A stretch of DNA of 64,000 bases from Chlorocebus sabaeus (GCF_047675955.1 NC_132925.1:72855622-72919621); one strand, 5' to 3'; shown: positions 32,064 to 43,508, counted from the first letter of the stretch. Notes: generated by a model from the sequence alone, not told the origin. Numbers and translations: made by a program.

Positions 32064-34022
32064 AATTTCTTTGTTTTTCAAGAAAAATTTTGTAAAACAT
32101 AGAATTCTTGATTGACAGTGTTTTTTCTTTTTGCACTTTGAGTATGTCATACTGCTGCCTTCTGACCTCCATAGTTCCTAAGAAAGCAGCTATTAATCTT
32201 ATTGAAGATTATCGCACATGATGAATCACTTCTCTCTTGCAACTTTCAACACTTTCTTTGGCTTTGGCTTTTGACAGTTTGGTTATAATGTGCCAAGTAC
32301 GTAAGTATAAAAGACAATTATAATTGGTTATAATGTACCAAGTGTAGATCTATTTGAGTTCATCCTACAGTTTGTTGAGTTTCTAGGATATGTAGATTAA
32401 CATTCTTCATCAAGTATGGAAGTTTTCAGCCATTATTTCTTCAAAAATTTTCTTCTACTTTCTCTTCTCTCTTTTAGGGACTCCCATTGTGCATATATTG
32501 GTAATATATGGTGGTGTGCTATGGTTCTCTGTGGCTCTGTTAGTCTTACTTTATTCTTTTCTGCCTCCCCTTTTTGACTGGATAATCTTAATTGACTTTG
32601 ACTTATCTCCCAGTTTTTGATTCTTTATTCCAACAGCATGTATCTGCTGTTGAGCTCTTCTAATGAATTTTTCATTTCCACTAATTACTTTTCAACTCCA
32701 GAATTTCTATTTATTTTTCATTTATATTTTCTGATTTCCCTATTGACAATCTGTTTGTTAGACATTATACACATACTTTCTTAAAAGTCTTTAGTTATTG
32801 GGTTCTTTAGTTCTTCAGATGAGCCAATTTAGTTTTTGTCTATTAAATCCAATGTATAGGCTCCCTCAGGGACAGTCTTTTTTGACTTACCTTTTTTCCC
32901 TGTGTAAAGGCCATACTTTTCTGTTTCTTTATGTTTCTCATAATTTTTTCTACAAACTAGATATTTTAAATAATGTAATATGGCAACTCTTATAATCAGA
33001 TTCACGTTTTTAAGGGTTTCTTATTAGTATTTTTGTTCTTACTGTTGTTGCCATTTGTTTGTTTAGTGACTTTCCTAAAGGACTACTTTACAGTTTATAT
33101 TCTTTGTTGCATATGGCTACTGAAGTCTCAGTTTGGTTAGCTCTATAGTCAGTTAATAATTAGCTAGAGAGGTCCTTAAATGCCTTGAACAAATAAATCT
33201 CCCAGCCCTTGCTGATTGGCTTTATGAACCTATTTGGGCATGCCTTCAATGTTCTGGGACATTTTACCTTCCTGCTTTAGCTTTCACTTCCTGCTTGCTT
33301 TGGGCCTCAAGATCAGCTAGTGATAAGAGATTAGAGCCCTCTCCAGTCTTTGATGGGCATGCATACAGTCCTGCACATGCATGTGGTCTTCTAGATTCCC
33401 TGGAGTACATTAAAGCTGATCAAAACTCCCTATGGGGTTTCATTCTACTGCTTTTCCTTTTCAGTTTTTTAGTTAGCCTTTTGTTTGCCTCAACTGATAT
33501 CCTCACCTTTGGCAGCTATGATGTTAAACAATGACTACTGATTGTTTTCAGCAAATGCCCCATGGAAAAGGCTGTTTGGACTGAGAAAGCTCTGCATCAG
33601 GTCAAATAAATATACTCTGTAAGTGGGGGATTTCTGAAGAGTTGCCAAACAGGTAAAATTGGAAAATTCTCTAGGAATGATGCTTTGGGAGCTCTAAACT
33701 CATTCTGTCTCCTCTAGTGGCTGCTACCCCAATTATAGTATTGTTGGTTCTCAAGGCTGCCATAAAATTGGGGCAAACATGATGGGTTTAGGGAAAGTTA
33801 AAATGCCACAAAACTCACTGTTGTTACTGAGTGTCAGCCATTCTTCTTCATAAATTCTCCTTGGGTTGTTGCAAAGGAGCAGTAATTAATTTCATTAATT
33901 AATTTCCAGAGTTCAGTTTTGAAAAAGTTGATTTTGACAACTTTTTGTCAGTGTTCTCATTGCTTTTATGGATAAGCAGATTTTCAGAGGCTCTTGTTCT
34001 TCACTGATCTGGAAGTTCTTCA

Positions 34023-36009
34023 CATAGTTATTTTTACACAGAGGACTGAAGTAACTATGTTTGATTATAGTATATTATGCAGGTGCACCTAATTTAGTGT
34101 CAATACAGTTGGCCCAACACATGCATTCACAGCAACAACAAAGGAAGTGATTCATGAGGACCCAGACCCTGATCTGACAGAATAGGATCACTTCTTGTTG
34201 GATTCAGAAAAGACTCAGTTGTGAGTAGAAAGCTTAGTGACTTCCAATGATTTTGTAGCAGGGGGAGTTTCCAAAGGCCTCCTAATACCAGATCTGGCTG
34301 CCCCCATGGGCAAAATGTTCTTCAATAAACTTAAATATAGAGAGCAAGATTTTCAATACCTTAAGTGTTCAATCATTGGCACATGATGAGTTTCTGTGCC
34401 TGGGTTTCTAATAAGAATTTTTATTTTAAAAAATAACACGAAATTCTTTTTCCCAAGTATCTGGGGCAAAGGTATGAATTATAACTCTTGAGGAATTTGG
34501 CATTTTTGAAGAGTAAGAATATATTTTGTCCCCAGCGTGTAAGGACAATGATTCTGAGGAGCTGTTAATTTAAATTGGAGACATTTGTAAAGAACATAAA
34601 GTAAAAATGTGAATACTGAGAATCCTGTTCATGAGTCAACTTTAGTTTGTCCAAAAATTAACGTTTGAGACATTAAGGTTTTCTCTAAGGTGAAAATATA
34701 TGTCATGCATTCACAAGCAACCACAAGTTTCTTAAATAGCCAGCTTTCAGTGTTCTAGGGGAGCACAAAGCAAATGGCCAGAATGACTCTGGAGGAAAAA
34801 GGGAGTAAGACACCAAGTGGGAGCATTCATACTTTGAAATAGTAAAATAGATCTGTCGGAATGCATGACAAATACCTGAATAGCCAGAAAGGGCTATAAA
34901 TTACTATACACAGCACAGATCACTGTCACTGAAGAATCCATTGATTGCAAAATATGAAAATTTCTGAAATAGAAGGCTGAAAAATACATTTCTAAGTTGG
35001 GGAAGTGGGTGCCAGTTTCTGAAAGCGGAAAACATTTAAGAACAGAGCAGCATCTATGCCTTATTTATTTGTTTTTGGTTGTTAAATAAAATAGTAAGGA
35101 GGGAATAAGTTGAATTCAGCCGATAGTATTCAGAGCTAAGACAAAGCGGACCATTATAAGAAATGAAGTGGCATCTTCAGAGATATGTGGTCCCCAAAGC
35201 ATGAGGGACTAAGTGGCAAGGACACCTGGTTACGCTTTTCTGACTTCTGATCCAGGATCTATTACCACACACTAATTATAGAACTCATTGCCAAAGGTTG
35301 AAGAAATACAGCTGTTGGAGTTATTTAGAATAAGAGCGTAAGTATTTAAGTACAATACCATTTACTAAGAAGTGTATTGTGTTTCTTAATGCCATGAAAC
35401 TAAAACACAGCCGCTGAGAAACAGACACATTTTAATAAGCCCAGATGGCTTTTTCCTTTCTTTTCACCCCCCCATTCTTGTCACATTGCTGGGAACCTGT
35501 CTTTCCACCGGGTTATTTTTCAAATATGCTGGATGTTGATTTGTGCATTGTGTTCTCTCCTTTTGTTTTCTACTCCTTTTATCCCTTTAATAATTTTAAA
35601 TATATTCAATTTACTGTCTCAGTCATAGGTTTATCAGAAGCCCTTATGGTTCTAATCCTACAGTTTTATTTTTGTTATTGTTTTTGTTTATCTGTTTGTT
35701 GATTCTTGCTCCAAGGTGGATGTATGATTGTGTATTTATTTTAAATAGGGCTTGTTTTGTGCACGTTCATGTAAATTCCATGTTGCCTGGGTAACTGGAG
35801 TATCCTTCCAGGGTGGGTTTTATGTTCCCTTCCCAGGCAATCCAAGTGTAGCACCGGGCCATATGAGTTTCTGTTATTTTCTTAGCAGTTGGGAGGAGGG
35901 AAGGACAGGGAAGTTATGGGTTCCGTTCCACTTGAGTAGTTACAATTTGACTGTAAGTCTACAAAGGGTGCAAGTTCAAAGCTTTGATTTGTGTCATGAA
36001 ATGATTTTT
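34023..36009. other. Unassigned, no gene seen
   Basis: Nearly 2 kb without recognised repeats. Frames of 85-86 codons at 35445-35702 and 35752-36012 are rich in Phe, Ser and Leu, as expected of T-rich non-coding DNA. 35440-36000 may be an old repeat that I cannot identify. Confidence 0.4.
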
Positions 36010-36365
36010 TAAATATAATTTTGCATTTTTAGTTATGGACACATAATAGTTGTCCATATTTATGGGGTATATGTGATATTTTGATACAAACATACAGTGT
36101 GTAATGATCAAATCGAGGTAATTGGGGTATCCATCACCTCAAGCATTTATTATTTCTTTGTGTTGGAACATTGCAGTTTCCCTCTTTGAGTTATTTTGAA
36201 ATATACAACAAATTATTGTTAACTATAGTCACTCTATTTTCCTACCTAACACTAGATCTTATTCCTTTTGTCTAATTGTATTTTTGTACCCATTACCCAT
36301 CCTCTCCTTATCCCCCTCTCCCCACTACCCTCCCAAGCCTTTGCTAATCATCATTGTACTTTCTC
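36010..36365 (-). mobile_element. L1 3'UTR end (L1PB/L1MA grade)
   Basis: Reverse complement of an L1 3' end: TTATGGGGTATATGTGATAT, GGTATCCATCACCTCAAGCA, TAACTATAGTCACTCTATTT, TTTGTACCCATTACCCATCC. It corresponds to 22805-23110 of the nested L1. A head-to-head L1M 3' end follows at 36385. Confidence 0.8.
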
Positions 36366-36384
36366 AGGAAATTTTCATTTAACT

Positions 36385-37055
36385 GTTTCCCACGCAAAGC
36401 CAAGATACAGAAATTTCACACATCGCTGGCAGGATCATAAAATGGTGCCACCACTTTGAAAAAGAGGTTGGCAATACATTAAAAAGTTAAACACAGGGTT
36501 TCCTTATGACCCAGCAATTCTGCTCCTAGATGTATACCTGTAGTAAATGAAAACAATCACCTGTAACTGAATGTTTCTAGCAGCATTATTTATAATAGCC
36601 TGTAAGTGGAAATAACCAAAATGTCCATCACCTGGTAAACAGATCAATAAAATGTGGTATAGCCAATAAATGGAATATTATTTGACATAAAAGAAATTAA
36701 GCATTGATATATGCTACAATATGAATAAACCTTGAAAACCTTATGCTAAATGAAAGAAGTCAACCCCAAAGGCCACATTGTATGATTCCACTTATTTGGG
36801 ATCTTCAGAATAGGCAAGTCTGTACAGACTGAAAATAAACTAGTGGTTGCCATGGGCTAGGGGGAGAACAAAATAGGGAGTGATGACTAAAGGATACCAA
36901 GTTTCTTTTAGGGATGATGCAAACATTCTGGGATTAGAGAGTGGTGATGTTTGCACAGCTCTGTGAATATGCTAAAAAACACTAGGTTGTATATTTTAAA
37001 ATAGTGAACATTTTGATATGTGAATTATATCTCTATAAAGCTCTTTTTTAAAAAG
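36385..37055 (+). mobile_element. L1M ORF2 end and 3'UTR
   Basis: Sense old L1: GACCCAGCAATTCTGCTCCT, GTATAGCCAATAAATGGAAT, CTTGAAAACCTTATGCTAAA, TTGTATGATTCCACTTATTT, GTGATGTTTGCACAGCTCTG and TGAATTATATCTCTATAAAG. Complete 3' end, 5' truncated. Confidence 0.85.
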
Positions 37056-38965
37056 CAATCATACTCACTAGACTGCATTAAAGGTAATGATAAAAACAGA
37101 CAACAACCCCACAATTTAAATCCCCCCCCACCGGGAACAATTTAATATACTTCCTTTTTGTATTTTATCATGTGTATATTTTATTATTTATGATCAGCAT
37201 ATAAATTTAACTTTGTGTTCTGATTTTTTTTTTCACATTAGTCCTAAGCATTTTTTTTCAGTTTGCTTCCTGGTCTTGGTGTAACTATCTTCAACAATAA
37301 TCGCTTAATTTCCACAAGTGGATGTACCACATTTTATTTAACAGTTCCTCTATTTGTTACTTGATTTCTTTCCATTTCTTTGCTATAATAAAAAACACAA
37401 TAAGAAGTATCTTTGTGCACGTAGTTTTTGTCAGTTATTTCCTTAGAGATTTTAAAAAGCAAAGTGTTAATGCTGTGTGCAAGTTTTTGATCGTTTCCTG
37501 ATGCTTGATTAATATTGCCAAATTTTATTCCAGAGGAATTTTTCTATTTTATCCTTTGGGATGAAACACATTCCACTAAGTATTATATAGTTGAGTAACT
37601 ACATTACCACTAACATAATATGCAGAGGATTTTCTGCAGACCCCATGTGTGAAAATTCACCCCAGACCTTTGAGAAGCTGACCATGTGCCATTGAGTGGG
37701 TGAGAGCAGGCGTGAAATTGGTTATGAACAGGTGAATTGCATGACTGATTACCCAAGCCTCACCGTCTCTTCTTTAATTAATCAAAAGCTCTTTATAAGA
37801 ACCACGTTGCAGAGGAGCCCATCACTTATAGAGCAAGGAGGGCACATTATACCAGGAATTAGGAAAGAATGGAGGATACGGTTGAGTAAAGAAAACAGAT
37901 CAGACTGTCATTTCAGGGCAAGATTCTGTTCCCATGGGCGTGGAGACTTCACATCATGGCAATACCCTATATAGCTTCCTGTCTGAGCATTGAAATCGTC
38001 AGAGCACAAGCTTATTTTCTGAGGCCTACTCTTTATAAAAGTTCTGTAATTGCTGAGGGAACCAGGTTCCTTTGTGCCAAGTCCCTGCAGATTCTGGAAG
38101 TCACATTTGGAAAACACTCACCCACCCATAGCCAAGAGTTCTCAACAAGCTTTCATAAAGGAGAGTTTTGTCATTGATCTAAGTATTCTACCTGAACATA
38201 CACATCATATGCTGGCTCACGGGCCCCTTTGAGCCTAAAAAAGGAACATTTTCTTACTTATTTCAATGCAGAGCTGAGTCTAAGACCAAATTCTAGGTGG
38301 TCCACCAAAAACAAATGGTGGTGTCAAGTGGAACAACTGGCATCTTTTGCAACATGAGCTCTCCGGGAGAGAAGCTTAAGGCAAATCACGAACTGGCATA
38401 GCATTCTAATTTCTGACAGGTGTATTAATCACAATGTTTCATTTCCACATGCCCACACCCTCACTTCACTCTTGCATACATAACTGATGCACTTAGTCCA
38501 TAGTTCACATCGGTAGGTGTAATCTCCAGGGTAGATTCAGTTAGAGTTTTGACTGATCTCTAAAGTAGTTACATGCTCATGTGGCTTTCAGATTCATTCT
38601 AGGAGGAGTCTACATTTCTGCCATAAATGTGAGGATGGTTGCATTATACCACTGCTTTCCTTTTTTTTTTTTTTTTTTTTTTTTTAACGTTTCAAAGGTC
38701 TGAGGGTTATCTTTTTCTTGCCATCACAGCTTTTGGGAAAGTTCCTATAATTTATCCATAGTATCTTTCAATGTAGGGTATCTTGTTTATAATTTTTCAT
38801 GTTTTCAGAATCCACTTTGACTCTACGTCTTTGAATATATTCATTTGACAGTCTCCACCTGCAATCCTGTTCTGCAGTTTTTTTTTTTCATTCAATTCAA
38901 CTATTTTTATATCCATCTGCAAACATGGAATCATTTCCAACTACTAATATAGAAATGGCAAATCA
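37056..38965. other. Unassigned, with a T25 run
   Basis: No repeat recognised except a homopolymer T25 at 38661-38685 without an adjoining Alu or L1. 37640-38240 is less AT-rich, has short overlapping open frames on both strands, and could contain conserved non-coding sequence. No splice-site-bounded exon can be argued. Confidence 0.4.
38661..38685. repeat. Orphan T25 homopolymer
   Basis: 25 consecutive T. No SINE or LINE body is recognised on its right side, so it may be an expanded run or the A-tail of an unrecognised minus-strand insertion. Confidence 0.85.
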
Positions 38966-39203
38966 GGCCAGGTGCAGTGGCTCATGCCTGTAATCCTAAC
39001 ACTTTGGGAGGCTGAAGTAGGCAGATTTCCTTAGCTCAGGAGTTCGAGACCAGCCTGGGCAACATGGTAAAACTTCACCTCTACTAAAAATACAAAAAAT
39101 TAGCTGGGCATGATGGCATGCATCTGTAATCCCAGCTCCTGGGAAGACTGAGGCACGAGAATCACTTGAACCCAGGAGGCGGAGGTTACAGTGAGCTGAG
39201 ATT
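38966..39203 (+). mobile_element. Alu (AluJ/S-type), 3'-truncated
   Basis: Sense Alu from GGCCAGGTGCAGTGG to GAGGTTACAGTGAGCTGAGATT. The last ~60 bases and the A-tail are missing and L2 sequence follows directly, so a deletion removed the Alu end. Confidence 0.9.
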
Positions 39204-39204
39204 A

Positions 39205-39840
39205 ACTTATTCAACAGTGTTTTGAAATTGAGTACCTCCTGTTTTTCCTTCACTCTGCTAAGCCACTAGTAAACAAAAATTGTCTCCCTATCTTCATGAA
39301 CTTATAGTCCAGTAGAGGTGCCAGAAAAGCAAATAAGGACAAGATTTTTTAAAACAACTACAAAATTGTAACTGCTATAAATGCTCTGAAGGAAAGGCCT
39401 GTGGTGCTGGGAGGATGTATGAGAAGAGGATATGACCTGGTCAGTGAAACTTTTTCTGAGAAAGTGACACTTCTCTGGTACGTGAAGGATAAATAGAGTT
39501 ACTCATGTGAATGGGGAAGGGGAGATAAGATGTTCAAGGCAGAGGGAACAGCATGTGCAAGCTTTGTCATAGGAGCTGAAAGTCTCCAGGACTCTGAAGA
39601 AAGTCCAGTGTGGCTAGGAGAAATACCTAATGTAGATGACATGTTGATGGGTACAGCAAACCACCATCTGCCATGGCACATGTATACCTATATAACAAAC
39701 CTGCACGTTCTGCACATGTATCCCATAACTTAAAGTATAATAATTAAAAAAAAAAAAAAGACCAGTGTGGCTGAGGTATATGGAGAAAATCAGAAGCGTG
39801 GAAGAAGATGAGTTTGGTGAAGAAAGGAGTGGCCATATTA
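39205..39840 (-). mobile_element. L2 3' region, interrupted by an L1 tail
   Basis: Reverse-complement L2: CTTCATGAACTTATAGTCCA, AGTAGAGGTGCCAGAAAAGC, AAGGCAGAGGGAACAGCATG and ACCAGTGTGGCTGAGGTATA. A primate L1 tail (39616-39760) splits it. The open frames here are chance. Confidence 0.75.
39616..39760 (+). mobile_element. 5'-truncated primate L1 (3'UTR only)
   Basis: AGGAGAAATACCTAATGTAG, GGCACATGTATACCTATATA, CAAACCTGCACGTTCTGCAC and CTTAAAGTATAATAAT form the L1PA 3' end, then A13 and a G. Target duplication ccagtgtggct at 39605-39615 and 39762-39772. Confidence 0.92.
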
Positions 39841-40639
39841 ATATTTGTCTTTGTCCTAGGAACAGTTACATTAATATCAATTATCGCTGTCTTAGAGCTG
39901 CAAATGTTGATAATGTATAACCATTAGAATCATTATCTAAGCTATTGATTTTGCAGTATCCAACAGCAAATTTGAATTAAAAACCCCATATGGACTAAAG
40001 CAGTTACAGGTGTTACACTGGCTGGCCGTTTGCATATGATTTTTTTTTTTGCATTTGCAATTGAAAATATTAGTTTTAAGTACCCAATAAAGTTTTTTGA
40101 TTCTATATTTTCCCTATCTAATCTTTTATTGTAGTGGTACCTAGCATAGTGCTTCATACTTAGTTGATGCTCAATAAATGCTTGCAGAATGGTGAGAAAA
40201 AGAGTGAGTCTGAGGCTGCAATGTGAAGAAATCATCAAGAGAGCCATGCTCATATGTTCATCTACAAATTCATTTATGATACGACAAAAGATAAACAGAG
40301 TGGAGCTATGAACACTGTTTCAAATTCAAGTGCATTGCTCTCTGAGTCATTACTACTTCTGCAATTGACTTCTGCATTCTAAAATGATTCCTTCTCTTTT
40401 CACATTCATTGTATGGCTGTTATCTGGTTCGGGTGTTGACTGATGTAATCAGAGTAGACAGTACACCCATCTGTTTCAAAGATGTCTCTTGCTGTGGGAA
40501 TGTGAGAGTGTGAAACATCAAACAGCACTGCAATAGATCCCTCACTCCTGGGTTGAAGATAATTGTTTCCCCAGAGTAGTGGGAGGCTTTATAATAACTT
40601 GGCTAAAACCTGTGAATCTAGTTAAGCTTATTTCAGTTC
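39841..40639. other. Mostly unassigned; short L2 3' end near 40125-40205
   Basis: ACCTAGCATAGTGCTTCATA followed by GATGCTCAATAAATGCTTGC near 40139-40190 is a sense L2/MIR-type 3' end. The remainder is not recognised and has no gene-like frame. Confidence 0.45.
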
Positions 40640-40860
40640 TGCAGACCTTCATGGAATGGTTTCTATGTGCAAGACACTCCCTATGTGAGCCGAGAGATAC
40701 AAAGATGAATGTGCTGTAACTCCAGCCCTTTAGAGGAACTCACAATTTCATGCACAAACATAACTCTAATTCAAAGCAGATGTGATACTTGCTATAGAAA
40801 TTAGACACTTGGAGAGCTTTGGTAATGAATGGGAAAGAGCTCTAGTTGTAGATAAAGTTG
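40640..40860 (-). mobile_element. L2 3' end
   Basis: ATGGTTTCTATGTGCAAGAC, AGATACAAAGATGAATGTGC and CTTTAGAGGAACTCACAATT are a reverse-complement L2 3' end. A second, separate L2 3' end starts 30 bases further on. Confidence 0.65.
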
Positions 40861-40889
40861 GTGTCTTAGTCCCAATCCACCTATATTTT

Positions 40890-41510
40890 AACCAAATTTT
40901 TTTACTCAACGATACCCATTGAGTCCTAATTTTTGTGTTTGGTTCTGGAAATAAAAGGATAAGACATTTCTAGCCCTGGAGGAGCTCACAGCTTTTGATG
41001 AAAATATATGAATAGATACATATTTTGGTATGATAAAATGTGGCAACTATTCATATGATATCAGAGGTATGTGTATAATTCTAAGGAAACACAGAGGGAA
41101 AAGCCTGGAGCACAGGGTGGAGCTGAGACCATTTTTCAGTGGAGCTGGTAGGAGCTGGGTCCTAAAGAATGAGTTGGCAAGGGACAGGTCAGGTCAGGGA
41201 GGAAGGATACTGAAGGCAGTGGGAAGGAAATGTGCAAGACTCAAAGAAGTAAAAGCTTGCCATGTCTGGGGAATTACTAGTCATTCTAGACTCAAGAAAT
41301 ATAGTGTGTGTAAAGGAGCTAGAAGGAGGAGATGCTAGACAGTTTGCTGAGAGGAAAATTTTAACCTGCCTTAGGGAGTTTAGACATTATCTTATAGGGC
41401 ACCTGTAAGTCAGAGAAAATTGTAGGCAGTGGCATGGTCTAATCCACATTTTAGAGGATGCATAGAAGAGAGGAAGTTGAAGGCAGGAGACCGAGCTGTA
41501 GACAAATGCA
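40890..41510 (-). mobile_element. L2 3' region, second copy
   Basis: Starts again at the L2 3' end (GGTTCTGGAAATAAAAGGAT, CTAGCCCTGGAGGAGCTCAC) and continues further 5' (GAGCTGGGTCCTAAAGAATG, GGCATGGTCTAATCCACATT). The 102-codon frame at 41030-41338 lies in it and is not a gene. Confidence 0.7.
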
Positions 41511-41923
41511 CTGACCACATAGGAACACACTGACCACAGGTGAGGGCAGGGCAAGAAAAACAGCATCAATGTTGCTGTCCACCTGTTTCAGTATTCCATG
41601 CAGCCATAAAAGGAAACAGTATTTTGCTGTTTCTCTGTTTTTGATTTGGCTGTCGTAATACATGCAAATAAAATGCAGCATATATTAGATTCCCCCACAG
41701 ATTTGTTCTGTGTAGTTAAATTAGACTGAGTTAATTTTCTAAAAGAATCAGAAACAAATTAAGCTAATCATGAACACAAATAAGATTTTCAGTGCCCGTA
41801 TGCAAAATGAGGATAATAATGAGACTTTCCTCATAGGGCTGGTGTGATGATTAAATGAGATGACATCTGCAGAGCACTTGACACTGTACTGGCATGTAGT
41901 TGACAAACAAAAAGTGTTAGCTT

Positions 41924-42037
41924 CACATGTATACATATGTAACAAACCTGCACATTGTGCACATGTACCCTAGAACTTAAAATATAAAAAAAGAAGTTCA
42001 AAATAAAATTAACTAATGTTAAAAAAAGAAAAAAAAA
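41924..42037 (+). mobile_element. Very short 5'-truncated L1 with probable 3' transduction
   Basis: CACATGTATACATATGTAAC, AAACCTGCACATTGTGCACA and CCTAGAACTTAAAATAT are the last ~60 bases of a primate L1. After A7 comes 28 bases of non-L1 sequence (41993-42020) and a second A-rich tail (42021-42037). Target copies gtgttagctt flank it at 41914-41923 and 42038-42047. Confidence 0.85.
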
Positions 42038-42047
42038 GTGTTAGCTT

Positions 42048-42239
42048 CTATATGAATGGGTGTCATGAGATCTGATGGTTTAAAAAATGGGAGTTTCTCT
42101 GCACAAGACCTCTCTTTGCCTGCTGCCATCCATGTAAGATGTGATTTGCTTCTCCTTGCCTTCTGCCCAAATTGTGAGTTCTCCCCAGTAATGTGGAACT
42201 GTAAGTCCAATACACCTCTTTCTTTTGTAGAAAAAAAAA
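42048..42239 (+). mobile_element. Retrotransposed fragment of a THE1-type LTR with poly(A)
   Basis: The sequence from about ATGAATGGGTGTCATGAGAT to CCAATACACCTCTTTCTTTT matches the 3' part of a THE1/MST LTR, stopping about 20 bases after its polyadenylation signal, where A9 follows. gtgttagct precedes (42038) and follows (42240-42248) it. This is the structure of an LTR-terminated transcript copied by the L1 machinery, not of an LTR integration. Confidence 0.8.
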
Positions 42240-42255
42240 GTGTTAGCTATTATAA

Positions 42256-42555
42256 TCCATTCAGAGGATAGTTAATAAGCAACTAGTCTGAACCCTCAGA
42301 CACTGAGGCACAAAGTCATGAAGAGAAGGAAACCCTGCTCTCCTTAGTCTCATAGTCCTTTGGCAGAAAACACTATATAAAGAAATGATTAGAAGAATAG
42401 GGCAAGTACAAATAAAGGGTATGAGAAGGATGTTAGAGGTTCTAGAAAAGGATATATAGAGGGACAAAGTACAGGAGCTTTTGGGGAAAGGACCATTTTG
42501 AGCCTAATCACAGAGAATAATTGAGAAGGGCATTCCAAGTAGTTGCATAGAGCCT
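42256..42555. other. Possible L2 relic, weak
   Basis: CTCATAGTCCTTTGGCAGAA and GAATAATTGAGAAGGGCATT resemble reverse-complement L2, but divergence is too high for a firm call. No gene. Confidence 0.3.
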
Positions 42556-42716
42556 TCCTACTCAAAAGGATTCACCAAACTAGCAACATCAGAATCAGCA
42601 GCACTTGGGAATTTGTAATAAATGTGAAATCTCAGGGCCTGCACCAGACCTACAGAATCTGCATTTTAGCAAAATTCCGAGACAACCTGTGTGCATATTA
42701 AAGCTGGAGGAGCAGG
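42556..42716 (-). mobile_element. MER5A-type hAT-Charlie relic
   Basis: CATCAGAATCAGCAGCACTT, GAAATCTCAGGGCCTGCACC, AGACCTACAGAATCTGCATT and GTGTGCATATTAAAGCTGGA follow the MER5A pattern in order. Confidence 0.75.
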
Positions 42717-43220
42717 TACAAAGGTGAAGAAGTGGAAATGAACTAAATAAGTACAGCAAGTACATTTATTTGCTGAATCCAAATGACTCATTAACAAAAA
42801 ATCAAAACCTAGCAGATGACAAATTGATGTTTTTCTTTTTAAAAAAAATGTTTATTTTAGGTTCAGGGTTACATGTGCAGGTTTGTTATGTAGGTAAACT
42901 TCTGTCACGAGAGTTTGTTGTACAAATTATTTCAACACCCAGATACTAAGCCTGGTACCCAGTAGTTTTTTTCTTCTAATCCTCTCCCTTCTCTCACTCT
43001 CTTACCTCAGGTAGGCCCCAGTGTCTGTTGTACTCTCTTTCTTCCATAGGTTCTCACTATTTAGCTCCCACTTATAAGTGAGAACATGTGGTACTTGGTT
43101 TTCTGTTCCTGTGTTAGTTTGCTAAGAATAACGACCTCTTGCTCCATCCATGTTCCTACAAAGGACATGATCGCATTCTTTGTGTGGCTGCGTAATATTC
43201 CATGGTGTATGTTTACCACA

Positions 43221-43508
43221 TTTTTTTAGACAGATTCTTGCTCTGTCAACCAGGCTGGAGTGCAGTGGCATGATCTTGGCTCACTGCAATCTCCACCTCT
43301 CGAGTTCAAGTGATTCTCCTGCCTCAGCCTCCCAAGTATCTGGGATTATAGGTGTGTGCCGCCATGCCCAGCTAATTTTTGTATTTTTATTAGAAACAAG
43401 GTTTCACCATGTTGGTCAGGCTGATCTCAAACTCCTGACCTCAGGTGATCTACCTGCCTCAGCCTCCCAAAGTTCTGGGATTACAGGTGTGAGCTACCAC
43501 ATCTGGCC
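43221..43508 (-). mobile_element. Alu (AluS-type)
   Basis: Reverse-complement Alu from TTTTTTTAGACAGATTCTTG to CACATCTGGCC, with only a 7-base T-tail. Target duplication ttaccacatttt on both sides (from 43213 and 43513). Confidence 0.93.

Larger units (their letters stand above)
29042..34022 (-). mobile_element. Old L1M element, 5' part (ORF2 N-half, ORF1, 5'UTR)
   Basis: Continuation of the element at 21445-22788. ORF2 resumes at 29057 in the RT region and runs through the endonuclease (to about 30840, interrupted by an L1 tail plus Alu at 29423-29806 and by an AluY at 30262). The spacer follows to about 32070, with Alus at 31221 and 31745, then ORF1 (about 32070-33010; CCATTATTTCTTCAAAAATT, GTTTGTTGAGTTTCTAGGA) and a 5'UTR to about 34022, where TCACTGATCTGGAAGTTC marks the likely 5' end. 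Removing the insertions leaves a nearly complete L1 of old mammalian type. No frame is intact. Confidence 0.8.
41795..42255 (+). mobile_element. MIR 3' half, split by two insertions
   Basis: Sense MIR: AAAATGAGGATAATAATGAG, CTCATAGGGCTGGTGTGATG, GGCATGTAGTTGACAAACAA, AAAGTGTTAGCT; then, after two insertions, attataatcc from 42249. The MIR supplied the target sequence gtgttagct, which is now present three times. Confidence 0.8.

Noticed and set aside
41030..41338. A 102-codon open frame
   Set aside because: Entirely within a diverged L2 fragment in antisense orientation.
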